This document shows, piece after piece, positions 11,170 to 23,818 of a DNA stretch of 64,000 nucleotides. The notes under the pieces are model-generated. The model was not told where the DNA came from. It made no database searches and saw only the letters and a program-made list of their open reading frames with translations. Within the stretch, counting starts at the first letter, position 1. Each line of letters opens with the position of its first letter. Source of the stretch: Orbilia blumenaviensis (Eukaryota; Ascomycota; Orbiliomycetes; Orbiliales; Orbiliaceae). The stretch covers positions 2,170,001 through 2,234,000 of the forward strand of contig JAVHNS010000006.1 of NCBI GenBank assembly GCA_036872755.1. The letters are read 5' to 3'. The translations under genes and the position numbers were made by a program.

Positions 11170-14100
11170 TCTTGTGGGTGCAACAATATTGTTCATGTTT
11201 TTACCAGTTGTTGGTCCATCTGTTCAATTTATACAGATCCTGCACACCCTATCGGCTTATTTATTATTCATCAGTTGTTTAGACGTCTACTCATTAACTT
11301 AGCATTATAGCATCATAGCAAACAAGTGTATTTTAGTTGTTTGGCAGTTTTTCGGTAGTTCTCTTTCTTCAACTGATCACGGCGAACCTTAGGAATGATC
11401 AATGTACTATAGAGGACCCTAGGATAGATAGAATTCATTCACCTTTGTTAGATACATTATAATTGCTCCCTAGATACAGTTTACGTGACTAAAAGATATA
11501 TCGAATATAGAATAGGCGCGGCCGAACCGTAATTATCATGGATGTAGAAAAAAAAATACTATAGGACATAGTGTAGATGTAGCCCAAAACCAGAAGACGT
11601 CGACATCATGATTCTCCGAAATTCCGCTACCCGGTCGGTTGTCCTTTTTCCCCTCCCTCCTATTTACTTTTTTTTCCCTTTTCCCCTTGTCTTATCTAAA
11701 TAAATCTATATCGCAAACCAACATTTATGAAGTGTCAAAAGCATGTCTGTCAATTTAGGCATAGTGTTCCTGCTGGCGGACACGACACTTGACGTGGAGT
11801 AAATCCAGCCGAGCATTATTTGGATACGGTTATTACACATACATACTCGTTCGATTGGCTGATTGGCCAACCACTCATCTGGTTGTCTTCAAAGATCTTA
11901 GGATCTTAGACATGGCCGTTTGGAACATTCTGTCATCGGAATCTAAATCTGATAACCGGTTAACCCCTAGAAAACAAGTCGACAGAGCCGGGTTAAGAAC
12001 ATCTTTTGACTAAATTATTTAGTCAATTGGGCTTGGTGCTCATGTGGCCTCGAAAAACGCCCAACTACTGGCCTTCAGTAACTTTAAAGGCTATAACGTT
12101 ATTGTACAAGAATGTGCAGGTACGTACTTAAGTATATATACAAGTTGACGAGTGGAACCTCTGGTCAAGATTCTAAATCGAAGCTATTATAAATACAATT
12201 AATCTCACAATACAACAAATTCAACACTAGTGTACACCGGCAAATATTTTATCCGAACATCATTTCTACTCTCTAGAGTATGTATATCCTGTAGAATAAA
12301 TCAGAGATCTAATGGTTAGATATCCTTTCAACGGATCGCTTTGCCTTATCCCGATTTGAGTCCTAAATATGTAGCAGGTGTTTCAAACCCAAACATCAAG
12401 CTCTTCACGCTTATCAATTCCGAAAAAAGGACCCGTCTGCTTGACGTAGTAGAGCTCGCACATCCTAGCAATAAGCCCCTAAAGCCGACTACTTGATGTC
12501 ATGGCATCGCTACCGCCTTCTTAATATAACATGAGGGCTGGAGCTGAAAGCCTCGGGGGTTTAATCCGGGAGCATGTTGGTTGAGAATCCTCCGCTACTA
12601 CATCTCTTGCGCAATTGTAAGCCTTTTGCGTGGATCGATTATCTCATCCACGCATCTACAATCGATCAGAAGAATGCCGAATAAGAGTCTGCTTATTGGT
12701 GCCAGGGCTTCGAATAGTGGTAGGATCGGAACGCCGACTGAACTCCAGACGCCGTTTCTCGACTGCAAGTACTTGTTAGATTTACACCAGATGCGTAGGT
12801 ACTGCAGGGCTGACCGGGGTCTTTTACCACCTGATCCTTGTTAGTATATAGACGGTATCGACAAGTATCAGAATTTTAGTATGGTACACTGCTCGTATCC
12901 ACTCTTGACATAGTCTCGAAAAACGAATGATAGTCTCTACCCTACAGGCCCAGCTAGTGCTAGGTAGCTTTTAGGATTCTTCAGTTGTGTAGATTGTATT
13001 ACTTGGAATCAGCTACGAAGCAACCGATCCTTCGCAAATAAGGAAGTTCCGAGGAGATAATTTGGCCATCAAAACCTTGGTTTTCGTCGCTGATGGGCGA
13101 TGTACTATCTGGATCTCTCTCTAGTGGCTAATGTCGATGGCTCGGTCCCCTTTAGCCCTATCTTCTTGCTATCCTCTCTACTTTCTTCGACATTTAGTGC
13201 TATAGTGTTGTAACTAGTATCTTGCCTTCAATAGAGTGATTTAACTAAAAAAACCTCAATTGAGGCCAGGATCTTTCGTAATGTTGCCTTCTAGTAAACC
13301 CACAGTTTAGGCATCGACGCATCGAGTTGTGCCGCTTCCAATACCCTTAAACGCTAGGAGAATTATGGTGATCGTGACAATTATTCTGAGAGCGCTAGAG
13401 TCACTTTAGCGACCACCCTCATTTCTCAGCTACGATAGTATGAAATTTTTTCCTTTGGCCCGGGACAGATCTGTACAGCTACAGAAACATTGATTCGAAT
13501 TCGAAACGATAAATTCATATTTAGATGCCGGCCATTCCAACAAGTTGTTGTTCGTGTTGCATTTTATTGGGTATATTGGGAATCCAGGCCTACACAGGGC
13601 TATATGCCATATTGTCATTGACATTATGACTCAAAATAGCCTTGACGGTACGATCTTTGCATTTTACCTATATCAAAAAGCGCCTCAAATCTCAAAATAC
13701 TGATAACCTTTGTCTTCGCCTTTGCAATATTTGAACTGAGCATTGAGGGACGCCACCTAGGGGGAAATCATATTGATATTGGCTGTATATATATGCTTAA
13801 GCAAATCCAGGTACTGTGCTGGGCTGTTGTAATACGGAATATATGGGATCGTTTCTGCGTAATATTGTATCAATACCGCCATAATACGCATTACTACGTT
13901 AATGCTAGACTGATTCTGTATTAATATCACCTCGATTCCAGCGCACAATTTCAACCGCATTCAAATATATCTCATTGTATGCACACTACTCTACCCCAAC
14001 GGCTCGTGTAACACACGCATGCATGGTATTTACATTTTGGATTTTTACATTAATATACGTAATCCAAGCGATGTGGTACGAATCCCATTAATCTGCAATT

Positions 14101-16036
14101 GTGCCAGGAAAGAGAATATCGACAGCGATAAGTCATTCGGGAAGGCGTTCCACACATATAAACACAAATAATAGGTACTAGACCTCAACCTTCCGGTAAA
14201 CATCTCATTTGTTTATCACAAAGCCTCAAAGTCGGTATCTATGTTGTTATCAGTAGTTTACAACGTTTTGTGTAACACTTGTTGGATTAATCCAACACCC
14301 CTGCAGCACGACAGACTCTGATATATCACGATAACGCATGTAAAAAATTGCAACACTCACTCGTAGCATGCAAGGATTGCTCAACCGAGTCTTGTCTAGC
14401 CCTGTTATCCTGCCCTGTACTTGCGGTTTGGTTGATGAACCGTAAATACCTTTCGGACGAGAATTTGAACTTGAAACGTTTAGATGGGTGGTACCAACTT
14501 TAAACAAAGGCGTTATACGTGCACAACGTTAGCCGTGCCGATATTGTTTCTACGAAAAAGCTTATGCTTGAAGTATATACTACGAGAACGGGTCAAGAGA
14601 TATGTTGAACCGAGAGTCTGACAGTCCTCAATAGCTAGCTATCAATACAACTGGCGGGTTCAAGATGTGACAGATATACTTTTCTCCTGGCGGTTGGGGC
14701 TACGTATAGATTAAAATACTTTACATCGGTTTCTACAAATTCGAAGTAGATGAGTATTTACTTAAGTAAGTGCTTAGAAAGAAATTTCGGTATCTATAGA
14801 CAAAACTTCTAAATATAGGCTTTGACCGCAACTTGTGGCGTCAAAAGGGGACTCTTCCGCCAGATCAGCATAGGTTTGCAAATTGGGCCAGATACCACAA
14901 AGCTCGGAAGATCAAAATCGAACGGCTAGTTGCTAAGCACAATTAGGACGCCACAGGTGCAGTTGCACACAGCTGTGCACCTGGAGAGCCTGAAGGGGTT
15001 AGATAGATATTTTGTAAGAGTACTAGTAATTATTGGAGCTAGATCTGTGCGTTGGGGTGGTTGGATTGTGAATGAGTGTGAGTGTGAGTGTGTGAGTGAG
15101 TGTGTGATTAGCGGAGTGTCCCCGTGATTACGTATCACGCTTGCTGGTTCTTAATAAAGCAAGCTCCCCCAAAACCCTCTCCCTGCCGGCCAGCTCCTGC
15201 TCCCTTACATATTCCTTCCAAGACAAGACCATCGCTCAGCACCACCGTCGACAGGTACTTACTAAGTAGGTAAATAGTATATTATCTTCTTCATCATCGT
15301 CATCAGCAGCAGCAGCAGCAACAGCCACACCTTTCCAGTAAGTTCCAGCCAGCCAGATGATACTACCAAACTACTTGAGTAGTGCATACCTAGTACTCAG
15401 CTTAGGAGCTGGTAAAATGCCTGGGCTCTCCTGTCATAAGCTCCGTCATCGTCAAGTGCATTGCCGTTTTGTGCGGTGACTCGACTGAGGATCGGACCAG
15501 CTGGGGGGTTCCACTTATGATCCCCGGGCGCGTTTGCTCGACTTACGCAGCCCAGCCCAGCCAAACCTAGTAGTAGCCAGTCAGCTAGACAACCAGCCCG
15601 CCCTGCAGTCCCCGAGATGAGTCTGGCAGACGGACAGGCAAGGCAGGGCTGGCTCTCTGGCGAGCAGAGCAGAGCAGAGCTGTGGCCGACCCCGCCTCCT
15701 CCTCTCCTCCCCTCCCCCCCATAATCCACCCGTCCACCAATCCACCACCCATGACTAATTCCGCTGCCTACATCATTCCCTGATTATCCATCATCTCTTT
15801 CGCCGCCAGCCCTTTTCTACCCTTCCTTTCCCCTTCCTTTCCCCTTTCCCAGGTTTCCTACCTTTCCTTCCTTCCCTCTCTCCAAATTTAAAAATAACAA
15901 ATAGAAAATACATCAAAATACCTCCGACCGTTTTTTGTGCTAACTCGACAGCTACCATCTCAACCCATAAGACTCCAAACTTCCAACCACCCCAAACCTC
16001 CGAGAACCCCCAAGCCTTTCAATCAACCTCTCAAAA
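11170..16036. other. AT-rich gene-free interval before ATG8
   Basis: Almost 4.9 kb with only short interrupted open frames on both strands and no recognisable domain. Composition is AT-rich to about 14.9 kb. From 15.2 kb it changes to GC-richer sequence with a CAG run near 15307-15325, and then to a pyrimidine-rich tract (about 15780-15890) typical of a fungal core promoter, probably that of ATG8. Confidence 0.65.
11433..11454 (+). repeat. 22-bp direct repeat, second copy
   Basis: The 22-nt string starting ATTCATTCACC and ending GTTAGATA is identical to 11147-11168, where it forms the 3' arm of the last hairpin in the cluster. The two copies are 286 bp apart. The second copy lacks the matching 5' arm. 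Confidence 0.85.
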
Positions 16037-16548
<512 letters not shown>

Positions 16549-17641
16549 ATCTTCCAACTCCGGTATCCAACCGAGCGGGTGCGAAAGGGAAAGAACGTGT
16601 TAATGATATAACGTCGGTTTTGTTTGGGAATCAACCGGGAGGGTCCACGGATGCAACGGGAATAGCGGGGAATATTGGGGGTTTTGCCTGGATTTGTTAT
16701 TCTTCGCCATTGCCTTTTTTGTAACTTTTATGTATACGACAACGTTAACCTGTGTCCCGCCGTGTGTTTTTTTGTTCGGCTGTCCCCTGGGGTCTTATTC
16801 TTCATTTGCTTTCGTTTTTTCACCTCTCCTTCAACTGCTACTTTGGAGTTTTTTCTGACCATCACGAAACTTGTAATAATCGTGAAAACCGGGAAAGGCG
16901 TTCGAGGAGATATAAACTTGATAAAAAAAATATGCAAATAACAAGGGTTTCTTTTCTCCAAATTGCAGAATTACCAATATTGATGACAAGCTCTCCGTCC
17001 CCCCAGAACTTGTATTAATAACAATTTCCCCGAGATCGATATTCCCGTAGACGTGTGCCTGGGCTTTGAAATATACGCCCCATAATAACCGATGTTATAT
17101 ACCTGCTTGCCTGCATACATATTATATAACTTAAAAGTCGCATACGGTTTCTATAATAAGGCCGAGTATAAAAGCCCCTCAGCAAATAGCAGCTCGCTGC
17201 TTGGGCGCCTCTATGTCAAGTAAGCAAGATCTTGGAAGAACGTTGCGGCAAGGTCATTTATGTGACGCGTTGGAGCTGTGGGAGGCAGCTTGCTAACGAG
17301 CTCCCAACGACGCCTGGCTCTCTCACAGTTCCACAACCACCTTTCAAACCTCATCCCCACCACCGCCAACTACCATCTAGAACCCGTGCATCTGCCATCA
17401 AGGATACAGGCACCGATATCAAAATAGCTTTAAAATAGATAGGCCGAAGAATATCTGCTAAAATCCGACGTGTGCGGCTGGCTACACCTTTCCAGCCCTC
17501 AGATTACGACAACCAACCGGCTCGAGCTTCACCCAGGCAGGCATCACCAGCTCAGGTTGCAGGCATCTCCCCCTTCTAACACCGGTCCCCTCTCGCTCCG
17601 TATCCCATCCATTTATCTATCTACCGAATACAATATCCAAG
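16549..17641. other. Intergenic region ATG8-RPN8
   Basis: ATG8 3' flank followed by the RPN8 promoter and a C-rich leader (about 17320-17640). The open frames here are short and not conserved in any way I can recognise. Confidence 0.65.
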
Positions 17642-18791
17642 ATGCCGGCTACAACAACTACCGAAACCATCTCCATAGTCTCGCAATCCACCGTCTCCGT
17701 CGCCCCACTTGTCCTCCTCTCCGTCTGCGACCACTATGGCCGTACAGCAAAGGGCACCAAAAACCGCGTCGTCGGTGTCCTCCTAGGCCAGAATGTCGGT
17801 GAAGGCCGTCTCGTCCGTGTCACAAATTCGTTCGCCGTCCCGTTTGAGGAAGACGATAAGGATCCATCAGTATGGTTCCTCGACCACGACTACGTCGAGA
17901 GCATGAACGATATGTTCAAGAAGGTCAACGCTCGTGAGAAGCTTATTGGATGGTATCACAGTGGACCTAAGCTACGAGCTTCGGATTTACAGATCAACGA
18001 GCTTTTTAAGCGGTATACGCCGAATCCGTTGTTGGTTATTGTAGATGTGGACTTGCAGGGAGTCGGAGTACCCACGGATGCGTACTTTGCGGTGGAGGAA
18101 ATCAAGGATGTATGCTTCTCTTTTATACTTCACTCAGATAATATATCTACAATCTTCAAGTGGATAAGTGTGAATATGATGCTAACACGGGTTTTTTAAA
18201 AACTAGGATGGAACAACGACAACCAAAACATTTGTCCATACTCCATCTATCATCGAAGCAGAGGAAGCCGAAGAAATCGGTGTTGAGCATCTCCTCCGTG
18301 ACATTCGAGATGTAGCCCAGGGAACCCTCACAGCCCGTATCAACGCCCAGCTGAAATCCCTCCAAGGTATGCACCACCGCCTCGGCGGGATTGCCGCATA
18401 CCTCGATAAAGTTATCGATGGTCAGCTGCAGCCAAATCATAGTATACTCGGCCATCTACAGGATGTGTTCAACCTGTTACCAAATCTATCGACACCGACA
18501 GATATCGATGTCGAGGGCGAGGGTAGCTATGGTGAGAGCAATGAGCTTGCTAGGGCGATGAGCGTGAAGACAAATGACCAGTTGATGGCTATTTATCTGA
18601 GCGGCCTGATCCGAGCAATCATTGCATTCCATGATTTGATTGATAACAAGATCATGAATAGGCAATTAGCGGAGGAGAATGAAAAGGAGAAAGAAGGCAA
18701 GAAGGAGGAAGGTGAAGGTGAAAAGAAAAAGGAAGAGGGGAAGGATGCCAAGGAAGGCGAGAAGTCGAGTTCAAAGGCTGAGAAGAAGTAA
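17642..18791 (+). CDS. RPN8: 26S proteasome lid subunit Rpn8
   Basis: Non-catalytic MPN-domain subunit of the 19S regulatory particle lid, the structural partner of the deubiquitinase Rpn11. Two exons, 17642-18109 and 18207-18791, spliced in phase 0, give 350 residues (yeast 338). The MPN domain spans about residues 18-150: [51 protein letters not shown] and [20 protein letters not shown]. The HSGP in place of the catalytic HSHP of Rpn11 indicates no zinc protease activity, as is normal for Rpn8. The C-terminal part ([35 protein letters not shown]) is helical and ends in a Lys/Glu-rich KEKE-like tail. It is convergent with citrate synthase. Identification is certain. Confidence 0.97.
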
Positions 18792-19951
18792 TTGCCATAA
18801 TAGTTAGCGACCCTTTTTTTGGTGTAGATTAATAGGTCTATATCACTATATAGAAGACATTGAGCATTACCTGTCTAATGTAATGTTAAACTAAGGTAGT
18901 CTAAAATCCGAATGACCGCCAGAAGTACTGTTCACGTGGTCGATAGCACCTGAGGCTCTGTTCATGGTTCTCTCATAAATGCATTTTATATCGAAATCCG
19001 AAGGTCGTTAAAAGCAAACCCCTGCCAACAGCAGCCCGCTGACCACTTGTGTTGTTCTGCCACGCCTATAAAAAATTTCGTCCGCCCACCAAAACTTCGT
19101 TTCCCTTTCCTCTTCTTCTCTCTTCACTCATTTTCAGGACACGAATATCAACTATAACAGTATTTATTGTAGTAGAAGATACCTTTTTTTCTACCAACGA
19201 CTTCTACTCTACTTCGTATCCGAGAGCAATTTCTTTGTTTTTTTTTCTAAAAGAATTGAGAATTCGAGCCATAGCTGGAGCGGGTCAGTGTAGGCGTCCC
19301 ATTTCGGGAGTCTGCGCGATGAGATCAATTGTTCCTTACCGATGGTTTCGACATACCTTTTTTACACCATTGTCTATATATGCTTTGAGCGCTTGTAGCT
19401 TTGATTTATCTATCGATATTAGTGAAATATATCTATATATACCCTATATATTCTATTATAATGACGACGATATTTCACATCCAGACCAGTTGATGCCTAA
19501 GCTTCAAAAGGAGTCTCCGTGACCTTTATTCAACCACGAATAGAAACTTCTCACACTCTCACATTTTGATCATTGGACAATACACCAAAAAACATTGAGA
19601 AGTTTTTGTCATCAGACACGTAAATAGAATTCACAGCTGGATTGAAAAAAAAAAAGTGAATTTTGTGAGAGAATGATACACCCGTCTTATTATTAGATCA
19701 TAAGTAGTAAAAAACAAGAAGAAAGTAGAAAAGTCCTCCCTTTTTACAAAAAACAAGGGATCGTTATGAAGGAAAGGAATAACTTTTGGCGGCTTTCATC
19801 TCAAGGGAAAACAGCGCATAGCAAAGCTAGCTAAGGATTCTAATCATAGGAAGGGTGTTATCAATTCGTGAGGATAGTGGAGAATGTTGCGGTATCGATG
19901 AGATTGGGTATATTATTTAGGTAGGCATAGAAAAAAAAGGTGGGAAGGCGT
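18792..19951. other. Convergent 3' region RPN8-citrate synthase
   Basis: The 1.16-kb gap between two convergent stop codons. AT- and T-rich with several poly-T/poly-A stretches. Nothing else is recognisable. Confidence 0.7.
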
Positions 19952-20063
19952 TTAGAGGGTAGCACCAACGAGCTTGGCGTAGTGCTCGGTGCTGAATGAC
20001 TTTGGCCTCTCAATTGGCATGCCAACGGCACGGTCAATGATCAGCTGTGGCAAGACTCCCAAT

Positions 20064-20096
<33 letters not shown>

Positions 20097-21755
20097 CTAG
20101 ACTCAGTCAAGCCGTAGTACTGGAGGAGGACACCAGAGTGGGCATCAACGTTGGGGTATGGGTTCTTGGTCTTTCCGTGCTCGGTCAAGACAACTGGGGC
20201 GATCTTGTAAACCTGGCTGACCAACTTGAACATGGGGTCTTCTGGGAGCTTCTTGAGGGCGAATTCACGTTGAGAGACGTATCGTGGATCAGTCTTTCGG
20301 AGGACGGCGTGGCCGTATCCAGGAACGACTTGACCGCCATTCAAGGTGTCCCAGAGGTACTTCCTGATAGCCTCGTCGCTGAGATCGTTTCCGATCTTCT
20401 CCTTCATCTTGAAGAGCCAGTTCAAGACTTCCTGGTTAGCGAGGCCGTGGAGAGGACCAGCCAAACCGTTGAGGCCAGCAGCGAAAGACAACATTGGAGA
20501 GCTCAAAGCACTGCCAACCAAGTGAGTGGTGTGGGCAGAGACGTTGCCACCCTCGTGGTCAGAGTGGATGGTAAGATACAATCTCATGAGTTCAACGAAG
20601 TCCTTGTTCTCGCCATATCCAAGCATGTTGGCCAAGTTGAAACCATAGTCCTTGTCCTTCTGGACAGCGACAACCTTTCCGCCCTTGAAGACGTTCTGGT
20701 AGATCCTGGCAGCGATGGTTGGGAGCTTGGCAATGAGGTCCATGGAGTCCTCGAAGTAGTAGGTCCAGTAGTCCTTCTTGTTGATACCCTTAGCATAGGC
20801 CTGGGCGAAAGAAGACTGGTGCTCAAGGGCGGTGACAGCGAGGGAGAACTGAGCCATTGGGTGGAGATCAGTAGGGCATCGGTCAATGAGTTCCTCAATG
20901 AACTTGGGAAGCTCAGCACGAGCGGCCCATTCAGCGGACAAGCCGCGAACCTGTTCAGTGGTTGGGACCTCGCCAGTCAAGAGCAACCAGAAAAGACCTT
21001 CTGGGAGCGGCTCCTCGCCACCCTCGGCCTTGGGCAGGATCTCCTGGCATTCTGGGATCTATCGAATCGATTATTAGACGCCGATGCGAGCAAGCTAGTA
21101 CTCAACGGTAGAATACGGGTACATACAGTCTTTCCTCGGAATCGGATACCCTCCTCAGCGTCCAAGACGGAACCCTAGTCACAGTTTGTTAATACCATGA
21201 AAACCTGAAGATATATGTGGTGGGTACTATATATCTACTAATAGAGGTTGCTACTTACTTCCCAAACCAAGCTCTTGATGCCACGGGCACCACCGTAGAC
21301 CTGCTCGAGGGTGACCTCACCAAGAACCTTGCTTCCGTATTCTCTAGATTGGAGGGCGTGGTCAGCATTCCAACGTGTCATAAACCAATTGAGTGGAGGC
21401 AGAACATACTTCTTCAGCTTCTTGATCTTCTCAATCTCTTGGGGGATCTTTTCAGCGAAGGTGTCTTTGAGCGACTACAATGTTCACAATAGAGATGGAG
21501 TCAGTTTATTTCAGTTCCTTCCTTCCTTCTTTCTCTCGCTATCCTTTTTGTTTTTGTTTTGTTTTATTCCTCATACGCAGCAAGTACTACTGCAAGTTCG
21601 TCCGATGTTTGACGATTTGGACAAAACAGATATCAATGACGTCGTACCTTGCTGCTAAGACACCGAATGGCTGTGAAACCAGCAGAACGAGTGGAGGAGA
21701 ACGCTGGTCTAGCGACTCCGCGTAGGGCGGAAGATGCAATCCTTAGGGACGCCAT
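19952..21755 (-). CDS. CIT1: Citrate synthase, mitochondrial
   Basis: Condenses acetyl-CoA and oxaloacetate to citrate, the first step of the TCA cycle. Five exons on the minus strand: 21755-21648, 21474-21410, 21343-21259, 21174-21127, 21058-19952; 470 residues. Exon 1 encodes a typical mitochondrial presequence ([20 protein letters not shown], rich in Arg, Ser and Ala). Catalytic residues can be placed: His306 in [10 protein letters not shown], His352 in [12 protein letters not shown] and Asp407 in PNVDAHSG. The C-terminus reads [19 protein letters not shown]. The start is the first ATG of the frame; further upstream the frame has only non-ATG codons. A GT microsatellite (21757-21772) sits in the leader just before the start. 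The product supplies citrate, the substrate of the Yhm2 carrier encoded in the same window. Identification is certain. Confidence 0.97.
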
Positions 21756-23818
21756 TATGTGTGTGTGTGTGTGGATATGAGATAGAGGGGAGAGGAGAGG
21801 AGTGGTGTGATAGTAACCTGCGAAAAAGAGAAGAGAATTCAAAGGGACGGGCGTGAGAGAATTTAAAAAATTGTTGGCGAACAGGAAGGTTTTGAAGGAG
21901 CCAGAATTCGTTCGAAGGGGACATGGCCTGCACGGCCTAGCACAAGCTCGATCAATTGGGCAGTACCGGTACCGTTGGCATTTCCCTAGGCTCGATTCTA
22001 CGGCTTACGGCTTTTACAGACATGTATGCGTACCGACGCATGTACCAGTACATGTACCGATACATACAATAGGTACCTACGTTTCGATCGCATTCAGCGG
22101 CCCATTTCTCTCCGGGATTGGGGAATATTATTTTTTTTGGACCGCAGGAAAAACCTCGCAGACCGGCCTGTGAAATTTTTCTTAGGCCTGTCGTCGGCTC
22201 GGAAAACGGGCAGGGAAGAGCACCAAGCAGGGCAGGCCGAGTGGGGGGCCCACCTGAAGTACCGCTGGCCCAACGGACAGCCGGTCGGTTGGGGTTTAGT
22301 CTTGCTGGTCCTGTCCGTTGCAGCTGCCACGGCTGGAAGACGGCCGTTCGGGTCTGTGGATTGTTTACCTGAAAGTAACAAACATGGTCGGATGTTCGTA
22401 GTCTAAGTGGAATCCTACTATCAATTAAATAAGGCACTAAGTCGGTAAGGAAAAGTAAGTGAGGAGGTCCGTGATGTATTTAGATCGAGATCTATATTAT
22501 ATTTTATTGTATTCTATTTCTTTTTCATTTTATATCTCAATCTCACATAGATATTATGCATGTCCCCGGCACGTGATTCGATGTGATAGTGATAGTGATT
22601 TATGTGAATGTGAAGGTGAAGGTGGAGGTGATGAATGCGTTGAGTGCTATTATGCGTTGTTGCGTTGTTGCGTTGTCCAGCTGAGTCAGCCACACAAAAA
22701 TGGCCACAAAAAATGAGTACAAAAATTATTTCGCCCTTCCCCCTCATTTCCACTTCCCCTTCTCCTCTTCACATCATCCTGTCATCACCGTCCGTCCATC
22801 CTTCGTTCCTTCTAATCGCCTCCCATCAACATCCTCCAGCTTCTCCTCGCGCCATCTTCATCGACTCTATCTCCCGACTCTTCTCCCGACTCTCCAACAT
22901 CACCCGCGCTTCGCCAACTCCATCTTCCTCATCCTTTTGTTTTTTCTTGGTTTTTCCCTCGCCTATCGATACTCCACTCCTCCTTCTGATTTGCTTTCGG
23001 CTGGTTTTTTCTTGTCAAAAAAAGCACTCTTCGGAAGAAAGGAGGCTAGCTCGTCAATTCGGAATCGCGTCTTTTTTTCGTTGCCTGTTGTTAATCATCA
23101 ACTACGCAGAAGAAATTGAACTAAAACTAAAAAAGAGACTCCTCTTTTTCTCCAGATATAACTGATAGCTAAGAGGGAGAGACTCTGCTTCTCGGACTCA
23201 CAGCATCTCCGACCGTTCCCTAAGAGAAAAGAAAAGAAAAGAAAAGAAAAGCTAAAGTATTTCGCGTCTCTTGTGTAGCCCACAAGAGCTATCCTCGAAC
23301 GAAACTCCCGCTTGTAAGGTTGAGTGACATCGAGATTCTAAAAATTCAAGTTCTGATATCAGTCGCCAAAAAATTTTTACACGCCACACGTCATTATCAT
23401 TAAAATCATCCTCGTGGTATCCAGAATCATCTGAGAGGAGCCGTATTTGATAACGCTCTAAACCAACGCGTATTCTTTAAGCCTTCTGGATTTCATACGT
23501 GCTCGAGTTTATATAAACCCGAGAAAGTGAGAAGTTGATCTGAAAACCTCGAGTCACGAATCAGGCTTGTATCGTGGAATTCGAGCCCCTAGGAAGACGC
23601 TGTCGTTAGAATCCAAGAAAACAAGAGAGATATCACAATCTGGTACTGAAATACGTACTGTATAAGACACCACCGCCATCTTTTTGTCGCCCGTCGTAAC
23701 CGATATCGCAGCTCTCCTAACGGCGGTTGCATTCGAATAAAATCCCGAGAAAGGAAATTCTAAAAAGAAAAAAAAGAAAACCCTGGCTTATCCAAGCCAA
23801 CATCTGTCACGTCCCATC
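21756..23818. other. Divergent promoter region CIT1/SEB1
   Basis: The 2.06-kb region between two divergent start codons. It contains a GT repeat at 21757-21772 in the CIT1 leader, GC-rich sequence around 22190-22340, a C/T-rich stretch at about 22735-22990 and an AGAAA pentamer repeat at about 23223-23251 likely in or near the SEB1 leader. No protein gene is recognised. Confidence 0.65.

Noticed and set aside
20138..21178. 346-codon open frame antisense to citrate synthase
   Set aside because: It is the reverse complement of the catalytic exon of citrate synthase with its strong codon bias, runs through two CIT1 introns, and has no recognisable domain.
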